From Saksenaea vasiformis B4078 (Eukaryota; Mucoromycota; Mucoromycetes; Mucorales; Saksenaeaceae), in assembly GCA_000697055.1 (NCBI GenBank), contig JNDT01001921.1, positions 62,001 to 126,000 on the forward strand: DNA of 64,000 bases, in the 5' to 3' direction. The notes beneath the pieces are model-generated. The model made no database searches. It was given only the letters and a program-made list of their open reading frames with translations, and was not told the DNA's origin. The position numbers and the translations under genes were made by a program. This document shows, piece by piece, positions 1 through 10,879 of the stretch (positions within the stretch are counted from its first letter, which is position 1; each line of letters opens with the position of its first letter).

Positions 1-1839
1 GTCGCCGGGCACAAGGTTTGGTTATATTCAGCTGCATGGAGATAATGTCCTTACACTTGTTCATATCAGGCATAAACAATGATGCACTACCAGAGGTAGA
101 GTTTGACTACGGCTTTGAGACAGACGGTGTTATGGTGGCGGTAAGATTCAAATCTCGAAAACCCAACCAAGGTCAGTCCCAGTCTTCGTTATACCGTGAA
201 ACACGTTAACGGAAAGGTTGTATTTCAGCGTCATATCCGTCGTCTCAGAGAGACTTTCAGTTCCTTCCCCGGAATAGGGACTTCTCTAATTTGCAGCATG
301 GCATTTATCATTTAAAGAAGGAACCTACGGGATTAACAGCTGCACGCGACTTAGACCCTGAGATAACCCGAATAGTGGGAATTGATCCAGGTATTTTTTT
401 TTTCATATAAGGAACTCAACAGAAGCTATATATATATATATATATATCTTAGGGATTCGTTCTCTTGTAACTGCTGTGGATACTGCAGACGACCTACACG
501 ATCAAGAGGCGAGAGAAAACCACACATTCGGCGTCACAAACGACTATTATCAGTAAGATATCAAAACCCTGGGTGTAGCCTGCGAAATAACTACAAAAAT
601 TTTTAGATCAAGCTCGAAATTCAATTGGAGTCTTCAGATAGAGCGGAAAAATCGTTCAATCGCCAACATGCAAGAGGTGTACGATCGTTTGTCGGAACAC
701 CCAAGCACAGCTTCATCTGTTGAAGGATTCCAACAATTTCTCATGGCACAATTTGCGGAACAACGCAGGTAACTGCAAAATATTCTCGTCCACATATAAT
801 CATATTAAATGAACTCTTCCCAGGATGGACGAGTACAACCGTCACTATAGACACAGAGAAAGGCGTGCTTTACAAGCATCTTCCAGAAGTATGACCATGG
901 ACATTATTTCAGACCAGGTTGGAGGATTTTACCCCAACACAACACTGGTAAGTATTTGATTGCTTGCTGTTCGTTTATTAATTGCGCATCAATGTCTTAG
1001 CCTCCTATCCAGAACATACAAAAAACGAGCAAAAGGTCGCGGCAACGCAGACGTCGGCAGCACCGTCGGAATCAGAACAGCAGACGTGACCAGCGTCGAG
1101 TCCTTATAGCATATGGTGATGCTGATCTGCACACTGGAGGTTACAAGACGTATGCTCCCCTTCCAGTAAAGGTGAGCGTGTTTAATTTATCTTACCCAGA
1201 GAATCCTATTAATATTTACTATTCATGTGTAGACCTTTCGTAAGGTTCTAGCACAGCGATGCCCAGTCATATGCGTTGACGAGTACAAAACCAGCAAAGT
1301 ATGCAGCAGATGTCATCACGACACAGTTGATTTCCGTGACTATAACATGCAGCTATGCAATCATCGGTATGTTTGAGAAACAAATGGGCACAGTGAAAAG
1401 CTGACTCATATGAATTAATCCCTAGTAAAAAGTATATCAGGCGTCGGCATCATAAGCACAAACGTCAACATTGTTTAGGTGACGACGAACAGATTCTGCA
1501 TCTTAGCAGTGAATGCCCCGATAGACGTCGACCTGGTATGGTTTAGTGTCGCTTTGATACGTTTTTCTTTAACACAGGAATAGCTCGCAACAATTACAGA
1601 AATATTGTCTATCCTATCCGACTGTGCCCTCAGTGCGCGTATGATAGACGAGGAGTCAGAACATCTCTAGTAAGTCGTACTGCTTGATTTGATACAACAA
1701 TTCTTAACTATTTGATTAGTTCTGGAATAGAGATGTTAATGCCGGAAGGAACATTCGTGATGTCTTGGTTCGCTACATCGAATCCGGATGTCAATTGACA
1801 TCTCGCCCGGCAGCACTGTCCAGGACAGTAAGGCAGTAA
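1..1839 (+). CDS. Fanzor RNA-guided DNA endonuclease (TnpB homologue), 5' end outside window
   Basis: This is a eukaryotic TnpB-like nuclease of the Fanzor family; characterised members cut DNA guided by an RNA encoded next to the gene. I read ten exons: 3-171, 229-390, 453-552, 607-768, 824-947, 1001-1171, 1233-1366, 1426-1535, 1578-1669 and 1720-1839. They join in one frame to exactly 448 codons with the stop at 1837. Seen in the translation: RuvC-I motif GIDPG (fragment residues 107-111), a YGDAD motif (277-281), DEYKTSKVCSRC (312-323) with a Glu and the first zinc-finger CxxC, a second CPQC (394-397), and RuvC-III RDVNAGRNI (from about 412). An Arg-rich stretch lies near residues 248-273. 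No internal stop or frameshift is seen. The first exon boundaries (the 172-228 intron and anything upstream) are the least certain. The layout resembles Fanzor1 rather than bacterial TnpB. The missing N-terminus lies left of the window. Confidence 0.93.
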
Positions 1840-4609
1840 GGAACTGCTCTCTCGTCACTTCGTTTGACATGGTAAACATTGAATTACGTCATACAATTCA
1901 CGTGCTAACAAGACTGTAGGGCTCCAGGCACCGTCCGAGAGCCTCCTGCGTTGACCTCAAATGCGTGGGATGAATCATTTCCACCCAATGAAATGCCTTT
2001 TTTTGCGCCTAATGTTTTCCAAAACTGTTACCTCGTTTATATATCAGTTTAAATAGTTTGATGTTTTCGCCAAACGAACTTTGCCTTGGGGAACTAGTTC
2101 TTTATATTGATCCAACGCTGGTAATTAACGCGATGTATCTTTCTGCTGCCAGAAGTTGGTTCTCTATTATATGACATAGAAAGGTGTTTCAAAAGAACGG
2201 GATGGGATAGGTACCTAAGGGGAACACTAATCCTTTTCTTTGGCTCTCTTCATTTTTGTGTATCGTTCAGCTCGCATGACCTCGGTCCACAATTGTCTGC
2301 GCAATAGTGGCACTTTTTTGCTCATGACCCAAGTAAACGTCATGCTCAGCTTCACTCCACCTCCACGATAGATCGTTGATGATTGTATCGCTTCAAGTTC
2401 TCTGCGCTACGTTACAATCGGCTGTTGGTTAACACCAGCTACCTTCTCCCCTACCTTCCCCTCCTTTATGGTGCGAGGTATAGCTGCCATAACTTCACGG
2501 AACCATCCTCCGGGGTGAGTAAAACGGCATCCAAATGCTATGCCATTAACTAACCATGGATATATTTTTTATGCTACTCAATAAACTTTGCATCTACTGA
2601 GGGACCAGGTTGATGTAAAAATGAGCCTGTCGCCAATTCATGTCCCAACGAACGTCTATTCAATTCTTATTAGTGAAATCCTGGCTCCAGACAGACTTAA
2701 AAAGTTTTATAGATTAGCGGAAGCATCCGTTCGAACATTTATGTTTTATTAAGTGAGTATGAGTGCTGCGCTCAAAAGCATGTTCGCTCTACGCGGCCAC
2801 AGAGAAAAGAGAGAAAAAATAACTTGCTAGCAGAGGGGAGAAAAGAAAAAAAAAAGAAAGAGAAAACTATAGGATGAGATTAACAGGAGCGGAAGAACAG
2901 AATGAGAGGGGATGAGAGAAACGGTGGGGCCAAGTTGCAGTAGAGGGCGGGCTCGAAAGCCAGATAAGAAAGTCGTCTAAGGGGTTTAGAGGTACATGTT
3001 GAACCCTCAAGGAACGTGTGGCTCGCGTGTGAGGAATTGGGTTCCAAGAGGATGTCACATAGCACTGGTGAGGACTTTTGCAAACAGTGGAACGTATTGA
3101 GGTTGCTGAGGTGGTTAGACGGGTAGTTTATTCAACGCATATAAAATTGAGTCTAGAGTACGCAGCCAGTGGGGCACCGGTGCGCTGCCAGACACCGTAT
3201 CGCTGAGATTAGCGGTAGTGGAGCAGTTTCTGCATGCCTAGGAAATCCCACCCCGGGTTCCACCCTAGCTCCAGCAGATACAACGGTTATGTTTGCTTTT
3301 ACCTATCGGTGCGTGTAGGACAGAGTCGATTCCCAGCTGTAGAGCAATGTAGCAATCCCTATTGAACAGTGACCAAAAGAGGGCGACGATCCTCATCCCT
3401 TTCCTAATTATTAGCATCTATCATTATCCACATGGTTATTGCCACGAGTTTTTGTAAAGCTCCCATCTTTTGTGTCATTCATTGGATTTCATTACTTCAT
3501 AAATGACGTCCTTTTTGTAAGTAGACCTTCACAAACGGAAGATTATTTAGCCAAAATAAGGTTATCGTTGCCTTCATCGTAGCTGACCTCGGTTCATCAA
3601 AGCTACGCCATTTAGGCAATCCTATGACAAAGGTTCAAGCAGCGTTCATTTTCCAAATGCGTTGTGTGAACTTTCCAAAACAACGACGTGTTGCTGTTAC
3701 ATTTGTGGAAAGAATGGCCCGAAGACAAGTAATCTGTTTTTGGCACTTCCCCAAACAACACTATGAGGCCTTGGGTGTACATGCTATTTTTCTCTTCTAA
3801 ATTGTTTGGACCTCTAAAAGCTCCATAATAGTACCTCTTTTGGCAGCACTAAAGTCATCCATTCTTCAACCTGTGGGTGGCGGAAGTACAAAGCACAAGA
3901 AGCTTGTGTCATGAAAAGAAGAAAAAAGTGCCGCTTTTTACCGATAGGAGGCTTTCACAAGCGGACATTCTCAACTAAGCGCACGCGGGTCACTTTTTTT
4001 TTCCCGGAGGCGTGCCGCCAATCAAAACTGCGATGATGTACTATTTCGAGACACGTAAATGGCCAGCGGTTTCTACGACGAAGAATGGTAGCTATTCCGC
4101 CTGACATGGACAGCTGTTTATTCTGATAGTGGGAAAGAGTTGTTCCTATCTAACAACCGAAGGTTTTGATAGTTTACGATTAACTCTTGCTATCAGGTTG
4201 AATACCAAGACTGGAAAGACCCGTGTAACAAAGCTTATTGTGGTTAAAAACCAACGCTTGTAACGTTACAGTCTGCGCTGCAGCTGTACACACTCGCTAT
4301 GCAGGTCTGCTACACACAATGTAAACCTACACAAATGTGCAGTGGTTCAAGACGTTCTCATGATGGCTTTTGATAAGATCACCTTTATATGACTAACACA
4401 GTGCACAGCACTAAGAACGAACCGCTGTCAGAGTATCTTCAAACATTTTCCATGGTTCGATATATCGCAGATGATAGTTGGCGGACTCCCACAAGCTAGG
4501 CTTGGGGGAAAAGAATAATAGTATGATCCTAGCTCCCTGATATCCATGACAATAACCAGAATGTTTTCTATGCACATTAAAAACAGTAACTATCTGTTCT
4601 ACATCTCTC
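1840..4609. other. Gene-free stretch downstream of the Fanzor gene
   Basis: No supportable gene. The first few hundred bases after the Fanzor stop are where a Fanzor guide RNA and the element's right end would be expected, but I could not define either from one copy. The rest is mixed-composition sequence with short A- or T-runs and no ORF above about 90 codons that looks coding. A short CYICGK-like peptide near 3690 could be a zinc-finger remnant, but there is no frame around it. Confidence 0.5.
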
Positions 4610-4740
4610 GATGACGCATCATGCCATACCAGCAAGATGGCGGGGTTATGGAAGAAAAGAATGTTGGCCTGCACAGAGCCGCGATCTGGATCCCAGAGTT
4701 ATCGTCCATAAGACAAGCAGCATGTCATTTCCCACAACAG
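4610..4740 (+). pseudogene. Tc1/mariner transposase relic
   Basis: The plus strand at 4665-4703 reads WPAQSRDLDPRVI, which closely matches the WPAQSPDLNPIE block that carries a catalytic Asp in Tc1/mariner DDE transposases. Just upstream, in a different frame, 4630-4664 reads QQDGG...EEKNVG, resembling the preceding QQDNA...EEN block with its middle deleted. The frame change, the two altered residues in the signature and the absence of flanking coding sequence mark it as a dead fragment. I could not find terminal inverted repeats. Confidence 0.55.
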
Positions 4741-5854
4741 CACCACGATCGTGTCCTTCCAAAGAAACGATACGCTTTTTTTTTTTCCGCGAAGCGTACG
4801 CCTGGTCATTTCGATCCAAATGGATTACTAAGGTAAATCGTAAGATAAACACGTTCTTCAGATGATGCAAGAATGCAAATAAATGCTCTTCGCATACGGT
4901 CTAGTATGTTAAATAGATATTATCTGGCATAGACAATGCACAACGTATTGATGGTAAATTAACATTCGCGGAGTTCGCACACCAATCGAGCATTTCCAGT
5001 CGATAACGTTACTCACGCACTCATTGTCGGCTTTTCTTTTTTGATCGATAACCCAGCAGTAAATGGTTGTGGAATCTCCAACGGAAAGAAGAGGCCATGC
5101 TAGACTTGCTCGAAAGATCTGGTACTCCAAAGAAATATTGGTCACTTTGGCAGAGAATTTTATTATTATTATTATTATCTGTTTTCTACTTTCTTAGCGT
5201 GCGCCACAAATGTTGGTGTTGGGGTTCATGAAGAATCAGGGAAACTTTATATTTGAATATAGACTTGATCATTGGCTAATGTCTCTTCAATTTTTTTTTG
5301 GATTAGTCCCCCCGCATCTTGCCAAAGACTAGAACGTTTTCCCAACAATACCGATCATGTTTTACCGATAATTTTTGTCGTCTTCTAGTAGAGATGGATT
5401 TTTTGACCACAAAATGTGGGTTTTATTTCTTAAACAAGTCATTAAAGATGAATAGGAAGGACAGTTCTTTTTTTTTCCCGTTGCTATGGTTATTGACGGG
5501 TTGGATTGCGTGAGAAAAGAGTGTAAGGAAACTCCGCACAAAGGACCCCCCTTATTTTTTCGTGGGCACGTCCCCCCAAAGTTCATGAAACTGTACGATG
5601 GTCATCTATTGAAACAGAAGTAAGCCATGCGGAGTTGTTGATGAGTACGAACACGGAATGTTCTGTCCTCCCCTCAGCGAGAACCTAATCTTATTCCTCA
5701 GTCGTTTACAAACGAGTCACGACTCACTCCTAGCCAAAAAGAAGAGAGTTCTTTGCTCCGTCCTTTTTTTCTTTCTACTTAATCCCTTTTTTACTCTTGC
5801 CGCTCATTTCGTAAACCAATACGCATTTGATGTAATTGGTTCTTTTTCTAACGC
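4741..5854. other. Intergenic region upstream of creC-like gene
   Basis: Contains T-runs and a short TTA repeat (about 5160-5178) but no supportable gene. The last few hundred bases, pyrimidine-rich, should hold the promoter and 5' leader of the WD40 gene that starts at 5855. Confidence 0.5.
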
Positions 5855-8593
5855 ATGGACGCTCACTTTCATTCGGTAAGTTGTCGCAGGAGCATGCACA
5901 GCGGGCGTTGTTCCTTATGCGATCTTCTGCAATCTCCATATTATAGACTCTGGCATCCCATAGTTTGTCACAAAGCTACATCCGCACCACCACTAACAAC
6001 ACTACACAACAATTCAGCAAACTTTTACCACCGCATCCCCCTACAAACAAAGCCTTTAAACGGACAGAATTCCGTACACCCGATGGAACCTATCAATTAG
6101 TCAATGAGGTGTACCTAGAAACGATCCCTCCTCATTTCAACAGTGGCACCCGTGCCTCTGTTGTCAATATCACATACAATGGTCATCAACAGTCAGTTAC
6201 GCCCTCCAAGAAAACATCCTCGACTTCATCATCGATGTCCGAAACGTTGGCAACAACAACCAGATCGTCGTCAGAGAAAGTAGATAACGGCGTAGCCGAT
6301 TCGTCAGAAGACGAGCAAGGCATTGTCTTTGGAAGCAGCAGCAGCAGTAGTTATTACGCTGTAAAATCCGCGGCATTGCCTATTCCCAATGCCTCACGTT
6401 ATGCATCACAACGTTCGGTTGCAACGTCTTCCTCTTCGTCAAGTGTTGAGCCAGGGCTAAACCTCTCCACAGCCACACCCAAATCCTATCATCTACCGTC
6501 TTCACCTAGTGCAGCGAGCATCCCTACCAGCTTAAACTCGCCGACGCTTATCAACGGTTCTTATGCCAGCACGCATGAAATACCAGGGTTGGTGGCACCC
6601 ACCACCTCCTCACTTGAAAACCTCCGGGAAGATGTGTCTTCGTCTTTTGGAACAAGCAACAGTGTTAGTTCACTGTCGTCCTTATTCTCGAGAGGTCATC
6701 GTCATCATCATCCTAGAAAACCGAAGAACAGTTTGACCAAGACAAACTCTAGTTTTGTGTTGCGGATAATCACCCATGACCAACTTGCCAAGAAATTAGC
6801 ATCCCGAACCAATGACGATGCTTTTCTCTTTTATAATGTAGGAACGAGTTTTGTGTGGATGGACGCAAACAGTAAACCCAAGGTACGTGCAGCCGGAAGC
6901 TATTTCCCACGCAGCCAATCAAGATGAATCTATTTCCCAGGAACCGCTGTCCCGGATTGTGTTCACAAAAGCCTATCCGACCTCGCATGATGTAAATATG
7001 GTAACACGCAGCAATGATCACTTGGATGTGGTCATTGGCTTCTCTACTGGGGATTGCGTCTGGTACGACCCAATGAGCAGCAAATACTTTCGGCTAAATA
7101 AATGTGTATGTACTACACGATTAAAAAAAAAAGAAGACTCTTTCGTGTTATTCACCCTCCATCGTCTCTTTTTCTTTCTCTCTCTTTCTCTTAGGGCGTA
7201 ATGAATGACACAGCAGTAACAATGGTGAAATGGATCCCAGGATCTGAAGATTTATTCATGGCCGCGTTCAACGATGGATCCATTCTGATTCTTGATAAAG
7301 ACCGAGAAGATCAATCTTACTTATCTCCCGCCCCAGGATCTTGGGACGAACAACAGTAAGCAAATGCCTGTTTCCCTTTCTACTATAAAACTAACCGAAG
7401 GGGGTTGAAACTGTTCCAGATTCCAGAGCATCAGACCGCATAAAAATTCTAAATACAATCCGGTGTCTCATTGGCGCATAAGCGAAAAAGGCATATCAGG
7501 TACCCTAATTTTTTATTTTTTTCCTTGTGGACTGTTATTAAGCCGTGTTTCAGCATTTGCCTTCTCTCCAGATGGCTGTCATGTTGCTATCGTGGGTCAA
7601 GATGGTCTGCTACGCATTGTTGATTACAGACATGAAAGGTAAAAAGTGGGATGGGTTACAGAGAGCACATAGGTTTTGCTTATGGGGTTATGTTCAGGCT
7701 TCAAGATATCTTTGGAAGTTATTACGGTAAAATACAATGTGTCACGTGGAGTCCAGATGGCCAGTACATTTTGGTAAATAAAGAAAACTTGGATGCTCCA
7801 CTTTTTGGTACTTAACGTTGGTATTGTCAGACAGGCGGACAGGATGACCTCGTGTCGATATGGTCATTTCCAGAAAAGAAGATCGTTGCACGTTGTCAAG
7901 GACATAAATCTTGGGTAACCACCATTATTTTTTTTTCTTTGCTCTTGTGTTGCGGTCACACTTAAACATATTCACGATAGGTGACAAGTGTTGCATTCGA
8001 TCCATGGCGATGTGACGACAAGGTGTTTCGATTTGGTAGCGTGGGAGATGATTGTAAATTAATATTATGGGATTTTTCGTACAGTGCATTACATCGACCA
8101 AAACATGCAAGTAGAGACCATTGCCGTGAGAAACAAAGTTGTTAACCGTTATCAATAGAAAACACGTGTATCCTCGGCAATACAAAGTCCAGTGTCGCCA
8201 CGATCACCCAATGGAATAGAACACAGTAGTGGTGGTGGTGACAGACCGCCACATACTTTACGCGATGCTGTGCATCCTTTATCTTTGCCACCGCCAGCTT
8301 CATCTACGGTTGGATCACCCTCTCCATTTAGCCGATTCCGGAAGGGCTCATTGCGGTCAGCGGGGCTGTTCAGCAATTCCACGTCCTCGGAAAGATTCGA
8401 CACAATGGAAGCTACACGTCACGTACCGTTGCCTACGCTCCATCCTGTCTCGAGCAAAAGCCAAGTACCATTTTTACAACCAACAACAGTCCAAATGATA
8501 CATGCAGATCCATGCACAAATATTATTTTTCGAGAAGATTGTATTGTTACATCAGACCGACGAGGACGTATTCGGACATGGGGCCGGCCCTGA
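5855..8593 (+). CDS. creC: CreC/WDR20-like WD40-repeat protein
   Basis: Predicted WD40 partner and activator of a CreB/USP12-46-type deubiquitinase; in Aspergillus, CreC acts with CreB in carbon catabolite repression. Exons: 5855-5875, 5947-6882, 6941-7105, 7195-7355, 7420-7499, 7554-7638, 7698-7773, 7831-7914, 7981 to 8110 or 8125, 8193-8593, giving about 712 or 717 residues. A Ser-rich disordered N-terminal half precedes WD repeats with [51 protein letters not shown] and [11 protein letters not shown] low-complexity insert is followed by the C-terminal block [25 protein letters not shown] signature, typical of CreC/WDR20. The ATG at 5855 is chosen because exon 1 joins in phase 0 to an open frame. 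The donor of the last intron is ambiguous, since 8111 and 8126 both keep frame with the acceptor at 8191-8192. Confidence 0.88.
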
Positions 8594-10070
8594 AATGAAA
8601 AAAGAGAAAAAAAGAGAAAAAAAGAAAAAAGAAAAAAAGAAGCCAAAAAAAAAAAACGATGTCTCTCTCTCTATAGAAACCATACCTCGTAACTTAACAA
8701 GAATATCTCTATACATTGTTAATGACATGAGATATCTTTCAACAAAAAGTTGGGAATGCTGAGCCCTGGAAGGCGGAGCGCTGGTTCCATACCATATAAA
8801 GGAAGATCTGTCTTTCTGCATGTCACCGATCAGGATGCCCTCCATCATTAGACAGCATAGTACCATACGTAACTTTTGGTGTAGCAAGCTCAAAATCAGC
8901 CACAGCAGTTGCTAAATATATATTGCCGTTATCAAGCCGCAGACGTTAGCACTTTTTTCTAAAAAAAAAAAAAAGGAACAACTTTATGGACAGAGACTTC
9001 GTGCCTTTTGAAGTAACGATGCGGGATTTAACAACGGGTCTGCGCGCTTTTTTTTTTTTGTAGAAACGTCCCAAGCATTGGATATCGAGGCAAATATGTC
9101 TTTTTCGTACTTAGTTCCAACGTTCTTTTTTCTTTTTTTCTTTTTTTCCGAAGCGGGTTTAATCTTCATCGTCAACGTTATCTTGTCTGTCGGAAGCTAA
9201 ACCAGTTTCTAGTTCAGCTGTCAGTTGTATTGTTATCGCAAGCAGCATAGATAACAACGGAAACAGAAACATTTTATGATGATAAGGGGTCCAGCTGTAT
9301 AGCCAGAACAACCGTCATTTTTATCGCATAGACATGATGTACCGCAGACTAGCAAAAGAAAGAACACATTCCTCTGATCGTATGGACCCACAGTCATTGC
9401 TATCTATTTTCCAACCATGAATCCCATTCCACTTTTGGAAAGCGCTAGCGGCTAAACGCATGGTTTTTCCTCTCCTAGGATAAACGCAATCATTTCACGT
9501 CAATGCAAACGAGAAATCAGTTCATTTAGGTTGCCATAGTTATCATTGCTATGCCCGATTGTCTATGCAACCAGTACATTGCGCTATCTGAGCTGAAATG
9601 ACTATGACAAGGTAACCACAGCGGCGCGGTGCGTGTGTGCGTGTGTGTATATACAGAATATATACATCATGCTAAACAAGGGCATTGACCGTTGTTAGGT
9701 TGCCAAAGCGACTAGTACTGAGCAGCGGCATAAAAAGGGAGAAAAGTTACAAATTTGTCAAAACATCCAACTGCATAGGATCGGGAAGTATTTATAACAT
9801 GTCTCTTTTTGTGACAGAAAGATGAGAGATTGTTGTTCAAAGAGAGAGGAGTCACTTGTTTGATCTGATCTGTAGCGGAAAGTCAACGTTTCAAAACCGA
9901 AATTGATGAGTGGATCGAGCACGTCCAATGAGCATCCAGATTGAGGACATGCCAGGTCCATGGGCGATCACGCTCACACAATTAAAGGACTTCCCACCCC
10001 CCCAATCAGAGCGAGAGAGAGATCATCCCTTTCTCTTCTTTCTCCAATTTTTTTTTATTTTATTGTACAA
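8594..10070. other. Intergenic region with purine tract
   Basis: Holds the 3' end of the creC-like transcript, with an almost pure A/G tract at about 8596-8660, then about 1.3 kb with no supportable gene. The segment 9960-10070 is open in frame with the bHLH gene but encodes T-tract residues and is more likely 5' leader. Confidence 0.5.
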
Positions 10071-10727
10071 ATGAAAACCGTCAGTGACAACCAGTCCACA
10101 TCTGCTGCTGCACACGAACAGCGAACGACCACCACCACTACTACTACTATCTCGAGCTGTAACAGCAGCTCTTCTTCTTCTTCTTCTTCTACTGCTACAC
10201 CACCCATATCACCTTCCAACAAATGCACCCAACACAACAGTATGCTTCCACCCATTGAACTACCTCCACCCACCTATCTTTATTCTCCGCCATCGCCTTT
10301 CTGTGTTGCGGGTAAATGGCCGCCTATCACTACACCCGAGCCAACAGCAACGCTTCTTCCTTCTGCAGGAGACAAGCGACGACGAGCAAGCACAGCCGAT
10401 GAAAGGGAACAGATACGACGGCTATCACATAGTGCCATTGAGAAACGGAGAAGAGAAAGAATCAATGACAAGATTGACCAATTGAAACGGTTGATTCCAT
10501 CATGTACACCGCCTGCAGATGGACCTGTCCTGGCGTCGATGCATCAACCGATTCATAAGTTATCTGTACTGCAAGCAGCGATTGATTATATCAAGCAGTT
10601 ACACAACCGCATTGAAGAATGTGCACCTCCCGAGATGGCTGTGGATCACAAATTAGTCCAAGTAATCCATCACGCGCGCCACATCCGACGAACAGAATCG
10701 GGCGAACAAGCCAACGTGCTGAAATAG
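10071..10727 (+). CDS. bHLH transcription factor
   Basis: Single-exon gene of about 218 residues. The C-terminal half holds a basic helix-loop-helix: basic region HSAIEKRRRERIND, helix 1 ending LKRLIPSC, a loop containing a Pro-rich insert, and helix 2 HKLSVLQAAIDYIKQLHNRI. The His, Glu and Arg of the basic region are the usual E-box (CANNTG) contacts, so it should bind DNA as a dimer in the nucleus. The N-terminal half is Thr/Ser/Pro-rich and low complexity. An in-frame ATG at 9960 would add 37 residues, but these include a T-tract segment with the look of 5' leader, so I start at 10071. No leucine zipper or PAS domain follows, and the exact subfamily is not recognised. Confidence 0.85.
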   Translation: MKTVSDNQSTSAAAHEQRTTTTTTTTISSCNSSSSSSSSSTATPPISPSNKCTQHNSMLPPIELPPPTYLYSPPSPFCVAGKWPPITTPEPTATLLPSAGDKRRRASTADEREQIRRLSHSAIEKRRRERINDKIDQLKRLIPSCTPPADGPVLASMHQPIHKLSVLQAAIDYIKQLHNRIEECAPPEMAVDHKLVQVIHHARHIRRTESGEQANVLK

Positions 10728-10879
10728 AAAAAAGGACAGACAGCCGGAAGGGCTGACTTTTAAAAATAAAAAAATTAACCCCAGCGAAATAGGTAGTAGT
10801 AGTCTCTTCTCTCTCTGACACATAACGGAGAGAAAATATATCTCGTCCCACCTTTTTCCTTTTTTAAAAAAAGAAAAAA

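Noticed and set aside
2867..3083. Overlapping small minus-strand ORFs
   Set aside because: Purine-tract shadow without start context, family motif or neighbouring exon.
8552..8893. 113-codon minus-strand ORF
   Set aside because: Its centre is a Phe run read from the AAAAG-rich purine tract downstream of the creC-like gene.
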